From: Prorocentrum cordatum
Taxonomy: Eukaryota > Sar > Dinophyceae > Prorocentrales > Prorocentraceae
DNA length: 64,000 nucleotides
Reading direction: 5' to 3'
Assembly (NCBI GenBank): GCA_963575745.1
Contig: CAUYUJ010022392.1
Location: 581,676-645,675 of the forward strand
Below, piece by piece: positions 38,566-49,624 of this stretch (the stretch's first letter is position 1; each line of letters begins with the position of its first letter). A program made the translations under genes and the position numbers. The notes under the pieces were generated by a model, which searched no databases, was not told where the DNA came from, and saw only the letters and a program-made list of their open reading frames with translations.

Positions 38566-38714
38566 CTGCGCGGGCTCGCGGGCCGGGCCCCGTGGCCCCC
38601 CCGCCCCCCCCCCCCCCCTGGGCGGCGTCTCTCTGGCGCCGCCCTCGTGGCGTCTCGGGCCCAAGAGCTCCGCGCGGATGTCCAAACCTTTTTCAGGGTG
38701 TGTGCCGCCCCAGA

Positions 38715-38935
38715 GGAGGAGGAGGAGGAGGAGGAGGAGGAGGAGGAGGAGGAGGAGAAGGAGGAGGGGGCGAAGGAGGAGGGGACGGAGGAGGAGGAGG
38801 AGGAGGAGGGGGGGAGGAAGAGGGGAGGAGGAGGAAGAGGGAGGAGGAGGGGAGGGGGAGGAGAGGAGGAGGAGGAGGAGAGGAGGAGGAGAGGAGGAGG
38901 AGGAGGAGGAGGAGGAGGAGGAGAAGGGGGAGCAT
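38715..38935 (+). repeat. (GGA)n tract
   Basis: About 220 bp of purine triplets. A (CTC)n stretch follows at 39028-39075. Confidence 0.95.
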
Positions 38936-39214
38936 GCAGCAGCGGGAGGAGCTGGAGGAAGAGCAGGACGAGCAGACTGAGCGCGCAACGATTGCCGCCC
39001 TTGCGGGCGGCGATCGTTGCACGGCGGCGTTCCTCCTCCTCCTCCTCCTCCTCCTTCTCCTCCTCCTCCTCCTCATCCGAACCTTCTTCGACCAGGGCCG
39101 TCAGACCGAACTCACCGAAGACTAAGCTTGAAGCTCAGCATACCCTCCAAGAGCATGGCCAGAGCCTCTGGAGCGAAAGCTTCGGGCCCCCCTGGGACAA
39201 AAAAAGGTGCCCAC

Positions 39215-39415
39215 GACGGTCTCCATCGGTCGGAAGAAGTAGGTAGAACCATGAAGCAGCAATGCGTTGAAAGTAGATTGGGTTCCGTCCGCCCCCTTGG
39301 GAGGACGGAAAAGGTGAAGCCACTCGATCGTTGAAGCAGGAAAGCGCTCAAAGCAGATTGGAAACTGGGACTCCCAGAATACGCAATTTTTCAACGACCG
39401 ATGGGTACATCAACC
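39215..39415 (+). repeat. Family L copy 2 joined to the 60-bp repeat
   Basis: GGAAGAAGTAGGTAGAACCA to the TTCCGTCCGCCCCCTTGG hairpin, then GATTGGAAACTGGGA and TTTCAACGACCGATGGGTAC. Confidence 0.8.
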
Positions 39416-39461
39416 AGGGAGCTCCATCTTCTGAGAAGGGGCGCCAAGGGAAGCCACGAGA

Positions 39462-39662
39462 CTGAAGGGGCCCTGAGACACACAAATGAATAGACACAAA
39501 TAACAGGCTTCCCCATCTTTTACCATATTTTCTGGGTTTCTGTCTTCCCCCCACTTCCCATGTTTTCCCATATCTTCTGGGGAATCGACGATTCATTGTG
39601 TCCGTGCGTTTGTGTTCCCTCCCGAGAGACAGCTTGCACGACGCCGTCCCAGGGAGGAAACA
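39462..39662 (+). repeat. TTTTCTGGG...GTCGACGATTC repeat, family G copy 1
   Basis: CCTGAGACACACAAATGAAT, CCATATTTTCTGGG, CCCATATCTTCTGGGG and TCGACGATTCATTGTGTC. Confidence 0.8.
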
Positions 39663-39769
39663 CTGCCGCGTGGGCCCCGTGCAGACGCTGCAACAAGCCA
39701 AGGCCCCACGAGCCGGGCCCTCTGCCGGGCAACCTGGGGCAGGAGCAGACGGGGCTTTTTGTTGTCGAA

Positions 39770-40010
39770 GGAGCCCCTGGGACACACAGAGAGATAGACA
39801 CAGATTCCCAGGATTCCCCCTATTTTCATGTATTTTCTGGGCGTTCGTTCCCCCCCCTCTTCTCATATTTTCCCATATCTTCTGGTTTCCCATATTTTCT
39901 GCGTGTTCGTCTTCCCCCCCCCCCCTCTTCCCATGTGTTCCACTGTTCCACTGTTCTCCTGGGGGTCGACGATTCATGGCGTCTGTGTGTTTTTCCCCTC
40001 CCTGGTCTTT
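39770..40010 (+). repeat. Family G repeat, copy 2
   Basis: CCCCTGGGACACACAGAG, GTATTTTCTGGGCGTTCG and GGGGTCGACGATTCATGGCG. An internal duplication of the TTTTCTGGG..GTTCG segment makes it longer. Confidence 0.85.
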
Positions 40011-41695
40011 GTGGGCAACCGCCACAAGCCACCAAGGAGCCCACGAGGAGCCCACCGGGCGGCAGCCGACCCGGCGCCAGTCGGAAACATCGGCACACCC
40101 GCCCAGCGCACGGGGCGCCCACGTGGCGCCTACGGGCGGCAGCCGACCGTGCACAAGGCGAAGCCCCCACGCAACCGTCCGAACACTCAAACACACACAC
40201 ACAGACAGGTGAGTGAACGTTTTCTTATTCGGCGTGTCGACGTTGGGCGGAAGGGGGGGGGGAGAGGCTCCAGACCTCTGCTTAGCGCCACTGCTTGCAA
40301 CAGTGCGTCCTGAGGGGGAGACTCCACCTGCTTGACCAAAAACATCCAAGATCTATTCCAGAAGGGGGGGAGGGGGGCCCGCGCCGATCGGCAAATCAAT
40401 GGATAAAAAATCGATCGCTGAGAACTCCTGCAGGCACTGTTTGGGGAGGAGACGCTCGGAGGTCCGTGTGGAGTTCTCGCGTCGGCGCCAGACTCCCGCA
40501 CCCCTGGCGGCGACTCGGGCGACGCCCCCGGCGCGCTCCGCGCGCCTAGGAAGGGGGTGTGCGGAGGGGGGTGCAGCGCCGACCAAAGAAGCCTACACGG
40601 ACCTTCGACAGTTAGTGTGCATGTCGTTGTTGTGTTTCTAAATGGGGCGAGGCAGCTTTCGTCTCAGCGTCTAAGCGCGCAATGAGGCAAGACGGAAGCG
40701 TCCGAGGCGAAAGATCTCGGTGGGCTTGAGCTGATGAAAAAAGAGCACAGGTGCTGAACCTAGCATGGGCACGATACCAATTACAAGAATCCAGATGGGG
40801 TGTCCACTGCCAAAGACATCGCACGAACTTACGACACGGTGCACGGTCAAGCAATACTTTTAGACCTCGAGGGCCGCTATGCCATCTCGACACGCCCCCG
40901 CGCAAAACCCAGGAGCGGGCCGCTACGTTCTAAGCAGTGTGCGAGCTTCCGAATACTGGCACAGAGAACTGCAAACATGACGATGAGTCTGGCCCCCGCC
41001 CGGCCTCTCCTGGGTCCGGGAGCTGGCGTGAAGACCTCCTTCGAGCCAGGACGAGGTGTGTATGGGCCCATGGACACAGCAGCCCTGACCAGGACCAGGT
41101 GAGGACTCGGCGCGCCAGGCGACGAAGCACGCGAGGGCCCGCAGTGAAACCACGACGGGGCCCTTGCCAGGACCAGCCCACCCCCATGCCTGCCTCAGCC
41201 TCGCCCAAGGACCAGCAGACTCGCGGAGCGTGCGCAGGTCCAACGCTGCCTCGCCGCCCCCGCGAGTCCACTTGCGATCGCAGCGGCCCGCCTGCATCCT
41301 GCCAGTGGCCCGCCCCTGCCCTCCAAAGGGGGCAGCAACGATCACACGGTTGTGGCCGCGTGCGTTGAGCTCCCAGCGCTGGCTCCAAAACTGCGACCCG
41401 CGCAGCCCCCCATCTGGATTCCTCTGGCATGGGAAGCCCTGCTGCCATGCAGGCCTGGTGTAGCCGAGCCGGCGCGCGCCAACACCCAGCTTGCTGCCCG
41501 GACACCGGCCGGGTAGCGCTAGATCTGCAGCCTGCTCTGCTGCTCCTGCGGGGCCCAGCGTTGGCGTGTCGCGGCTGGCCGGATCCCGTGCTGTTCCTCC
41601 TCCTACCCCCACTCCTCGATCCCCCAAGCCCTACCCAACCACGTCCCCTCCGCGGCCCTGTCCGAGCCCTGTCCCCCTGGTTCCTCCGTCTCCGC
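40011..41695. other. GC-rich region without a supported gene
   Basis: Contains (CA)n with a donor-like CAG|GTGAG at 40193-40212, and unique GC-rich sequence. Frames are R/P/G-rich; none convincing. Confidence 0.4.
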
Positions 41696-41699
41696 CCCC

Positions 41700-42030
41700 A
41701 CCGCCTCATTCTCCGCCTCTTCCTCGTTCTCCTTCTCCTCACCCCCCTCCTCCTCCGCCTCCTCCTCCTCCTCCTCCTCCTCCTCCTCCTCCTCCTCCGC
41801 CTTCTCCTCGTTTCGTTTCATTTCGTTTCGAACAGCCTGAAAGGTGCTCGGGTGGGGAGGCACGAGCATGGCGGAGGCACAAAGAAAAGCCCAGTTCACG
41901 GATGAACCCTCCTTAAGATAACATCAATGTTGTAGCAACACCCCCTGCCTCCTTCCTCATCCTCCTCCCTCCTCCTCCTCCTCCTCCTCCTCCTCCTCCT
42001 CCTCCTCCTCCTCCTCCTCCTCCTCACCGT
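41700..42030 (+). repeat. Two (CTC)n tracts
   Basis: 41700-41810 and 41965-42025, separated by unique sequence. Confidence 0.9.
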
Positions 42031-42475
42031 CACCCCTTATCACATTCTCCTTCGCCGCATCCGAACTGGGATTATTGTTTTGCTCCCTGTCCGCCTAGGG
42101 ACATGGCCCAAGCACGTTGTCCCGTTGTGCCGCGCGAGCTGATCCCCTGTCGCGGAGCAGATCACTTCGGGAGACGAACGTCACCCTTCATGACTGGCAT
42201 CTCTATGGAGCATCGTTTAACCTATCCCCGTCCCCCACTGGCACGGCCTTGGCCCCACTCATCGATTTACCCTCCTAGATCGGGACACCGACATACACAG
42301 ATGTATATATTTATACATACATGTGTATATATATATGTACATCAGATAAAGATGCTGTTTCATTCAGGTTTCGAAGGGCCTATCCCCAATTTTAGGGGTG
42401 GGCTGGCGGGACAGTGATACCAGTTCCTGGTGGGGGAAGGTGATCAGTCGAAAGTTCGGTGGCAACTCATGGAAG
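42031..42475. other. No gene seen
   Basis: Unique sequence with a TA/TACATA tract at 42290-42345. Confidence 0.4.
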
Positions 42476-42479
42476 CCTC

Positions 42480-42610
42480 CCATTCCATCTTGTCGGCTTT
42501 TGCGAATCGATGCTCATCGACGCTAAATCGACGCTCATCGACTCTACATCAACGCTCATCGACGCTAGCCGACGCTACGTCGGCTCTATCTCATCGACTC
42601 CAGTCGACAC
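42480..42610 (+). repeat. (GCTCATCGAC)n short tandem repeat
   Basis: Units such as ATCGACGCTCATCGACTCTA. Confidence 0.8.
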
Positions 42611-42656
42611 TAGAGGCGGAATGGAGAGGGTATACCAGGCTCCCATGATTTGCTAC

Positions 42657-42838
42657 AGTAGGGGCCCGACCACAAGAAACCTTCCACAAGAGACCCGGCC
42701 CCAAGACCCCAGGACGTCCACGGTTTGTTTTGGTGTGGGAGCGTCACGAGGTCCGTAGCAACACCATCGAGCTCCCAGAAACCCAGAGCACCCTGGAGGC
42801 CAGCAGGGCGTTTCTTGGCATGCGCCCCCGCTGTGCCG
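42657..42838 (+). repeat. 180-bp dispersed repeat, family A copy 4
   Basis: AGTAGGGGCCCGACCACAAG to GCGCCCCCGCTGTGCC. Confidence 0.9.
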
Positions 42839-42854
42839 AACCCGAGGGTGTCAA

Positions 42855-43020
42855 GGGCTCCCAACTTCGCGCTTCGCGCTGCGCGAAGCGCGAAGTGCGA
42901 CTAACTTCGCGCTCTCGCGCCGCCTCCCAGGGGAGAAGGGGAGGATGAGGAGGAATCGGAGCCGAACGGCGAAGCGCGAAGCGCGAATAACTTCGCGCCC
43001 TCGAGGGCGCCCTTGGGGTG
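42855..43020. repeat. GCGAAGCGCGAA foldback region
   Basis: Inverted copies of CTTCGCGCTTCGCGC and GCGAAGCGCGAAGCGCGAA flank ~60 bp. Confidence 0.8.
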
Positions 43021-43196
43021 TGCAGGAGAGGGCGGCACAGCGTCTCCCGAGAAGGGCTTCCGGGGACCACGCCCGTCGCCGCACGGCCGGGCACCGCGCC
43101 GGCGGGCGAGCCGGGCCGCCGCTCTGGCCGCACGGCCCATGCCTGGGAGGATCCGACGCGAGGTCTCGGAGTGTTCCACCCCGCCCTCTCTCGCGC

Positions 43197-43400
43197 TCTT
43201 CGGCGGCGAGCGAGGGGGGGAAGCGAGAGGGAGGAGGCCTTCTCCGAGGGCGGCGGGGCTTCTCAGAAGCCCTCGCGCCTTCTGAGAAGTTGTCTGCATC
43301 TTCGGGGAAGGCTGAGAGAACTTCTCAGAAGGCCGGGGGCTTCCGAGCCCTCCGAGAAAGGCCTTCTCCTTCTCACTTCCCTCCCTCGCTCGCCGACGAC
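43197..43400. mobile_element. TTCTCAGAAGG foldback element, complete copy
   Basis: Outer arms CGGCGGCGAGCGAGGGGG and CCCTCGCTCGCCGACG. Inner AGAAGG/CCTTCT palindromes include TTCTCAGAAGCCCTCGCGCC and CTTCTGAGAAG. Confidence 0.85.
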
Positions 43401-43401
43401 C

Positions 43402-43734
43402 TCTTCTCTCGCGCTCTCTCTCTCTCTCTCTTTTCCAAGATCTTTCGCTGTCTCCCATGATTTTGTCTCTCTCTCTCTCTCTCCCTCTCTTTTTCTCACC
43501 GCGCGCGGAATTGTCTTCTTCTTCGCCTTATTCATCACCACCGCAATGCCTCGCCGCCGACCAGGGGGGAGGGCTTCTGGCGGCCCGTGTGCATGCAACA
43601 AGTTCATGTCGTGGCGCCTTCGGGGTTGGTTTCGGACACCACGCGTACGGCTCCACATTGGACGATCGCTGTCGCCGATATCGCAGATGGTTCGCGATCG
43701 GCCACTGGCCACTGGCGACGTTCAACATTGAACG
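43402..43734. other. (TC)n tract and unique sequence
   Basis: (CT)n at 43405-43500, then unique sequence without a supported gene. Confidence 0.5.
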
Positions 43735-43965
43735 CCCCATGAGAGCCCAAATTCGAATCGAGAAGTCGGATCGGCGATCGACACGAATCGGATCGGCAGA
43801 AACCAACAGCCGAATCGGGAAAAGTCGGACTGGCGGAAATCGGCAGGCTTGTAGGCCTCCAGGAAGAAACCGGAGCCCAAATCGGAATCCCAAGTCGGAT
43901 CGAATCAGAATCGGAAGCCATCGAGATCAAGTCGAGTCGAATCGGAGGAATCGAAAGCAGCCCTG
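43735..43965 (+). repeat. Degenerate (AATCGG)n array
   Basis: As at 13535-13800. Confidence 0.8.
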
Positions 43966-44256
43966 ACGCCCGCGCGCGCTGCCGCCACGTCAACGCGGCG
44001 CGAACCTGCCGTGCAGTATCGATTCTTGCTGGCCGCGGATCACGGAGTGATTCCGCGGCGGCCCCGATCGCGGCCTCCCGCCCACACTCCCGCGCCAGGC
44101 GCTCTCCTCCAGCATCAAGGTGGCGTTTGCCATGTCGGCCATCAGCTCCTCGGTGGAGCCATCCACAAGCGCAGAAGGTGGGGCACGTCCCGATCCCAAC
44201 AAATCCAACATTCTATCGAGAAGGCAGCGGAATCGGGGCGACAGGGGGGATAGGGG

Positions 44257-44336
44257 GAGGACGGGGAGAGGTAGCCAGAGAAGGATGACGAGGCCCTCGT
44301 CGTCCTTCTCTGGCTACCTCTCTCCGTCCCCTTCCT
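44257..44336. repeat. Near-perfect ~35-bp-arm palindrome
   Basis: GAGAGGTAGCCAGAGAAGGA and its complement TCCTTCTCTGGCTACCTCTC meet with almost no loop. A second palindrome (CCTCGTCCCCCTCGT / ACGAGGGGGACGAGG) lies at 44397-44432. Confidence 0.9.
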
Positions 44337-44616
44337 TTCCCTCCTCGTCCCCCTCGTCCTCCTCCTGTTATTGATCCTGCTGTAGTTTATCCTCTTCCCC
44401 CTCGTCCCCCTCGTCACGAGGGGGACGAGGAGGAATAGGACCAATCACATGTTGCCCGAAGCGCCGAGCGCACGCGTTGTGCGAGTCTGCGCGACCCCCC
44501 TACCAGCAATCCAACTGGATGCGAAGACCTCCTCGTGCCTGCCATAGGTCTGGCCCACCGAGTCCAACCCTGCACGGCTGTGCGCCGCCTCGGCTTCACC
44601 ACGAATAGGTAACCAA

Positions 44617-44738
44617 GAAGCGATCGGCGCTGGACCCCCCTCGGCTCTCGAAGCGCGCCAGGAGCGGCGCCGGAGGCGCCGTGGAGGGGGTCCAGTCCAG
44701 CGCTGACCCAAGAGATCCGCGCGGATCTCCAAACATGT
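44617..44738. mobile_element. Family F foldback element, copy 2
   Basis: CGGCGCTGGACCCCCC and GGGGGTCCAGTCCAGCGC arms around GGCGCCGGAGGCGCC. Confidence 0.8.
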
Positions 44739-44754
44739 ATGTCGATTAGAATGG

Positions 44755-44880
44755 GGTCTTACGCGAGATGCCATAGCGACCTTACGCGGCGGCTTACGCG
44801 GGCCGCCAGCGCGGCACGCCAGATTGGAGACAAGGGCGCTTACGCGCGACCTTACGCGGGCAGCTTACGCGCCAATGTCG
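44755..44880 (+). repeat. (CTTACGCG) interspersed repeat
   Basis: CTTACGCG occurs about six times in 125 bp with varied spacing. Confidence 0.75.
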
Positions 44881-45229
44881 GCGCAGTCGACCTCGTTTTC
44901 TTTCGTCGCCCATTTGTGTCTATCTAACTTTCTGGTAGATTTGCGCCAGTCGGGCTTTTCGGTAAGGGCGAAAGCGCGACCTGAGGGATGCCGCGACCTC
45001 GCACGTCGAGAATGGACGAATGAGCGAACGCCAGGGTCGTGCGCGCTCTGCTAGCCCACCCCTGCCCATTTAGGCATGGCGTGGAGGCCGTAGACTCAGA
45101 AGAGGAGGCGTGGAGTCGTGGCGTGGATGCGCGGAGACGGCGTGGCCACCCGAGGTCTCCAACTCCGCCCGCTCTCGCACGCACGGTGGTCAACGTGCCT
45201 CGGCGTGACCCCTCCTACGGTCGGGAACC
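44881..45229. other. No gene seen
   Basis: Unique GC-rich sequence. Confidence 0.4.
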
Positions 45230-45455
45230 TTTGCCTGGCGTGTCGCGGCGGCGGCCCCAGCGACACGCTAATTGTGCCCTGTGAGCGGATAGCGTGTCGC
45301 TCCGCTCCGTTGGGCGGGAGGCTGGGAGATGCTCGGGACGCTGCCGCTCGAGGAATGGGGAACGGGCTGAGGCAAAGCGTGCCGCTCCAGGGCGTGGCGG
45401 GCCAGCACCGGCAGCGCGACGCGTTAAGCCAAAGCTCCCGGCCGTAGCACGCCTT
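45230..45455 (+). repeat. Dispersed repeat, family N copy 2
   Basis: GCGTGTCGCGGCGGCGGCCC, TTGTGCCCTGTGAGCGGATA and GCTCGGGACGCTG; aligns to 37190-37400. Confidence 0.75.
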
Positions 45456-45574
45456 CTGGCCCGCTGACTGCGCCCATCCGCGCGCGGCCAGGGGGGGGGC
45501 TGTCCCGACTGTCGATCGCGGGTCCGCCGTGGCGCGGGGCGCGAGACCCTTCTGCAATGCCGAGGGGGGACGGG

Positions 45575-45877
45575 AGGAGGAGGTGGAGGAGGAGGAGGAC
45601 GAGGACGAGGAGGAGGGGGAGGAGGAGAAAGAGGAGGAGGAGGAGGAGGAGGAGGAGGAGGAAGCGGAGACGACGTCGCGCGCCGCGAGGCGGTGCGCGG
45701 AGAGGCGCGAAGCGCGTCGCGAAGGAGCGCGTCGGACGGCGGCACGCGGCCTCGGCACGGCACTCCGAGGAGAGAGCCGCCGCCGAGCGGCTCTCGCGGC
45801 GAGCAGCGGCTCAGCCCGTGGGCGGAAGGACCGCCGGGCAGCCGCCGCGTCGAGGAGAGCGCGGAGGAGACACGAAG

Positions 45878-45946
<69 letters not shown>

Positions 45947-46275
45947 GGCGAGGGCGAGGGCGAGGACGACGGCGGCGACGGTGGCACCGACTGCGGGAAG
46001 GCCGAGGGTGGCGACGGCTACGACGTCGACAGGGACGACGACGGAGACTGCCCCGCACCGTCCCCCTCGGGGCGGTGTCCGAGTCAGGCCGCGGCCAGCG
46101 GTGCGGCGGCGACGGCGATGACGAGGCCGACGGCGAAGACCGCGGGGCCCCATCCTCCTGCTCCTCCTCCTCCTCTTCCTCCTCCTCCTCCTCCTCCTTC
46201 TCCTCCTCCTCCTCCCCCTCCTCCTCCCCCTCCTCCTCCTCCTCCCCCTCCTTATCCTCCTCCTCCTCCTCCTGG
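45575..46275 (+). repeat. Triplet-repeat cluster: (GGA)n, (GAC)n, (CTC)n
   Basis: (GGA)n 45575-45665, (GAC)n 45878-45945 and (CTC)n 46150-46275. The 300-residue frames through them are not supported as genes. Confidence 0.9.
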
Positions 46276-47136
46276 CCCCGAGAGGCACCCACTATGCCCT
46301 CCAAGGCATGTCAGGAGGCCAATCAAGAGGTGCCAACGTTGGTCCACAAGGCCCTTCCATGGACGGCGCAGCGGGCACCCTCGAGAGGCCCTGAAGACTT
46401 GCAGGTTGGCATCAGACACCGGTGATGCACCAGGAGGCATCCAAGACGACATCACAAAACTCAGACGCTCCCCAGAAGGCCCAAGGCCCTAAGAGCAGCG
46501 CACATCCCCCAGATGTCCTCAAGATTGGAAAATACATTTCGGGCAGACCATGATGGACTTTGACTTCAATCAGACCCTAGCAACCACAACGATAAGCCAT
46601 TCGAAGTTCAAGTCAATCCGCGGGCAATGCTGCACCTGCCGCTGTAAAGGCCTACCTAGTCACTAGTCTGGGTGTGCCTAAATTGAGAAACTGTCGCAGT
46701 GTCTATATTCGACAAATGCCTCCGAACTCACACGTTGCCCGTGACATCATGAAGCCCGTTATTAGCTTGACACTTACGTAGGGAGCAGAACGGAGGGAAA
46801 AGGGGAGCACGGAAAGGACAGGTAGGGAAGGATCTCGCTAAGCTGGCGAGATGACCTCGCCATCATGGTGCCGCAATACGTTCAGTAAGGCGTCCTTCTT
46901 TCGCCCTCTGCACCCATCATCGTCCTCTCGACCTTCTTTCCGATATCCGAACACATTTGCCCCTTCAATCAGACGAAGCGCGAGAACCGACCAGCCAAGA
47001 CAAGAACGCGCACGAACAGACCAAGCCAAAACGAGGACAGCCCCGAAATGAAAAAGAAGCGACGCGGACATCAATATTCGACCAGAACTGGTAAGGCTTC
47101 AGGTTGCGCACAGACAGCCCCGCCATGTAATTCGTC
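46276..47136. other. No confident gene
   Basis: A short degenerate CAAGAGG stretch (46300-46480), then unique lower-GC sequence. A minus-strand frame (46838-47074) has a weak SL-like GTTTTGGCTTGG upstream, too weak to call. Confidence 0.35.
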
Positions 47137-47280
47137 TTAGGTCGGGCATGTCCTCCTACAGACGGATTTTGGAAAAACATAGAAATAATTTAAACATATT
47201 CTGAAATAGTCGAAAAGTCGTCCCCTGACTATTTTTGGACTACGCCTCTGGAAGAGGGACATGCCTTACTCAAAACTTAG
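47137..47280 (+). mobile_element. Family B MITE, copy 4
   Basis: TTAGGTCGGGCATGTCCTCC to AGAGGGACATGCCTTACTC. Confidence 0.9.
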
Positions 47281-47445
47281 TCCTGGCTGGCTGCAACAGG
47301 CCGGCCCCCCGAGCCGTCCAGGGCGGTCTCAGCACCTCATCCTCTGGGGCGTGGGGAGCCCGAGAGGCGCCGCCGGAGGCGGTGCCCGGGCGTTGAGACC
47401 GATCCAGACTACTGGGGGTGTGGCCTGTTGAGGCCAGCTGGGGCT

Positions 47446-47624
47446 AGAGTGGAGGCCCGACCACAAGAAACCTTCCACAAGAAACCCAACCCTGAGACCC
47501 CAGGACGTCCATTGAGTTTGGGAGTGGGAGCGCCACGCCTTCCACAGCAGAACCCTCGAAACCCAATAAAACTTGGGCACCCTGGAGGCAAGCATGGTGT
47601 TTATTGGCATGTGCTTCCACTGTA
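47446..47624 (+). repeat. 180-bp dispersed repeat, family A copy 5
   Basis: AGTGGAGGCCCGACCACAAG to GTGCTTCCACTGTACT. Confidence 0.9.
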
Positions 47625-48054
47625 CTCGGGGGGCCTGTGCGCAGCCCGAAGCCTTACAAATCAGGACCTCTTCCAGCTCGCTCCACACACAGACACACAC
47701 ACACACACACACTTGCGCGCCCTCTGGCTGCGAGAGATCTGCATGTTCGTTTCCCGAGGGCGCTCGCCAAGAGTCCCGCCCTGCGGATCCAGTAGGAATA
47801 CCAGGTAAGTATACGACGCTCCTGGACGCCCAAGCGGACAGAAGCAGTTGCGGCGACATCGGGCCAGCAGCTCCAAGACCTACAGTCAACCCGTATCATG
47901 AGGATGCGCGGCCAGGATGCAAGGGCCTTGGGAGCCCACGGGAACGTTTTCGAACGAGGTTGGCCAGCGAGAGTGGCCAAGGATGGGCCGAAGGGGCATC
48001 CTTGGGAAGGTCGAACAGGACCCAATCCCTACAGGGCCACTGTTCGGAGCGAGG

Positions 48055-48170
48055 GGAGGAGGAGGAGGAGGAGGAGGAGGAGGAGGAGGAGGAGGAGGAG
48101 GAGGAGGAAGAGGAGGAGGAGGAGGAGGAGGAGGAGGAGGAGGATGAGGAGGGAGGAGGAGGAGGAGCAA
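48055..48170 (+). repeat. (GGA)n tract
   Basis: Purine triplet array. Confidence 0.95.
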
Positions 48171-48383
48171 GGGTAGCCTTGGGAAGGTTGCTCATCCTTA
48201 CCATGCGGGTCGACGGGCTGGCCGAGGAGGCAGCGGTGCCGGGGCAGCCTTTGGAAGCGCACCGCATCCCTGCAGAGCACTGTGACGGCCGCCATGGGGA
48301 GACGACGAGATCCACGACAAAGGGGCGGGGTGCAGCTCCGAGCAGGCACGCGGACCGAGACCGCGTCCGTGGCCCTCGAAGTA

Positions 48384-48564
48384 CAGTAGGAGCCCGACCA
48401 CAAGCAGCCTGTCGCGAGAAACCCAACCCTGAGACCCCAGGACGTTCACACCGAATTTCGGTGTGGGAGCGTCATGCTTTCCATCGCAGAACCATCGAAA
48501 CCCAGAAAGCTCAGGGCGCCCTGGAGGCAAGCAGGGTGCTTCCTGGCACGGGCTTCCGCTGCAG
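48384..48564 (+). repeat. 180-bp dispersed repeat, family A copy 6
   Basis: AGTAGGAGCCCGACCACAAG to GGGCTTCCGCTGCAGCC. Confidence 0.9.
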
Positions 48565-48654
48565 CCGATCCGCCGCCCGAGCGAGCGGCGACACGACGGC
48601 CACACGGGAATCCGCTGGCTTGCAGGAACGGGCACGGGTCCCACAGAAGGGCAG

Positions 48655-48705
48655 GAGGAGGAGGAGGAGGAGGAGGAGGAGGAGGAGGAGGAGGAGGAGG
48701 AGAAG
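48655..48705 (+). repeat. (GGA)n tract
   Basis: Short purine triplet array. Confidence 0.95.
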
Positions 48706-48737
48706 ACAAGAGAGCAGAACACGGCACAGGCATAGAC

Positions 48738-48912
48738 ACTGCGAGGTCCGCGCGGCGTTCCTGCATCGGCGCTGGACCTCCCCTTGCTGGCGCCCGGAGG
48801 CGCCGCCAGGGGTGGCGCCGGAGGCGCTGCCAGGGAGGTCCAGCGCCGATCCGAGGAATCTGCGAGGGCCTCCGAAAGTTCATTTTCGTGCCTTTCTCTG
48901 CTCTTCGGGAAG
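48738..48912. mobile_element. Family F foldback element, copy 3
   Basis: ATCGGCGCTGGACCTCCCC and GGGAGGTCCAGCGCCGATCC arms around two GGCGCCGGAGGCGC-like centres. Confidence 0.85.
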
Positions 48913-48934
48913 TGGCGCCATCAGGGAGGCAGCA

Positions 48935-49190
48935 TGAGGAAGAGGAGGAAGAGGAGGATGAGGAAGAGGAGGAGGAGGAGGAGGAGGAGGAGGAGGAGGA
49001 GGAGGAGGAGGAAAGGGGGGGGAGGAGGAGGAAAAATGAGGAGGAGGGAGGAAGAGGAAGGAGGAGGAGGAGGAGGAGGAGGAGGAGGAGGAGGAGGAGG
49101 AGGAGGAGAAGGACGAGGAGAAGGACGAGGAGGGAGGAGGGAGGAGGAGGAGGAGGAGGAGGGGGAGGAGGAGGGGGAGGAGGAGCATGA
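48935..49190 (+). repeat. (GGA)n tract
   Basis: About 255 bp of purine triplets; a (CTC)n stretch follows at 49362-49393. Confidence 0.95.
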
Positions 49191-49427
49191 AAAGGAGGAG
49201 CGGGAAGAGGACGGCCAGGGGAGGCCTGACTTGGCAGGGGCGTGGCGGCGAGGGGTGGGCGGTGAGGTATCGAGGATGGGGGTGAAACAGGGAGGAGCTG
49301 GGGCCCGGCGCTGTGCGCGCGGGGGCGGGGCGAGGTGGCGGCCTTCTATTCCTTCTCCCCGTCCTCCTCCTCCTCCTCCTCCTCCTCCTCCTCGACGCGA
49401 GGCGGGGCGCAGGTAGCGGGTGGTGAC

Positions 49428-49622
49428 GGACCGGGTGGTGACCCCAGAATCCCCAACGGCCTCACCGCGCGGTCCGTCGCCGCACGGCTTTGGGACCTCG
49501 GAGGCTCCCAATCGCTCGAGGCATTCTCGGAGAGCGTCTCAAATCGAAAGGCCGCATGGTGGCCCCGAATCCCCACTGACTCACCACGAGGTGTTGTCAC
49601 TACACCGTTTGGGGGCCCCCGG
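49428..49622 (+). repeat. ~120-bp degenerate tandem duplication
   Basis: GGTGGTGACCCCAGAATCCC at 49432 and GGTGGCCCCGAATCCCCACT at 49558 head two aligned units with TCACCGCG / TCACCACG inside. Confidence 0.7.
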
Positions 49623-49624
49623 TT

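Noticed and set aside
46838-47074. Minus-strand frame with upstream GTTTTGGCTTGG
   Set aside because: The SL resemblance covers about nine bases and the product is unremarkable; not enough to call a gene.
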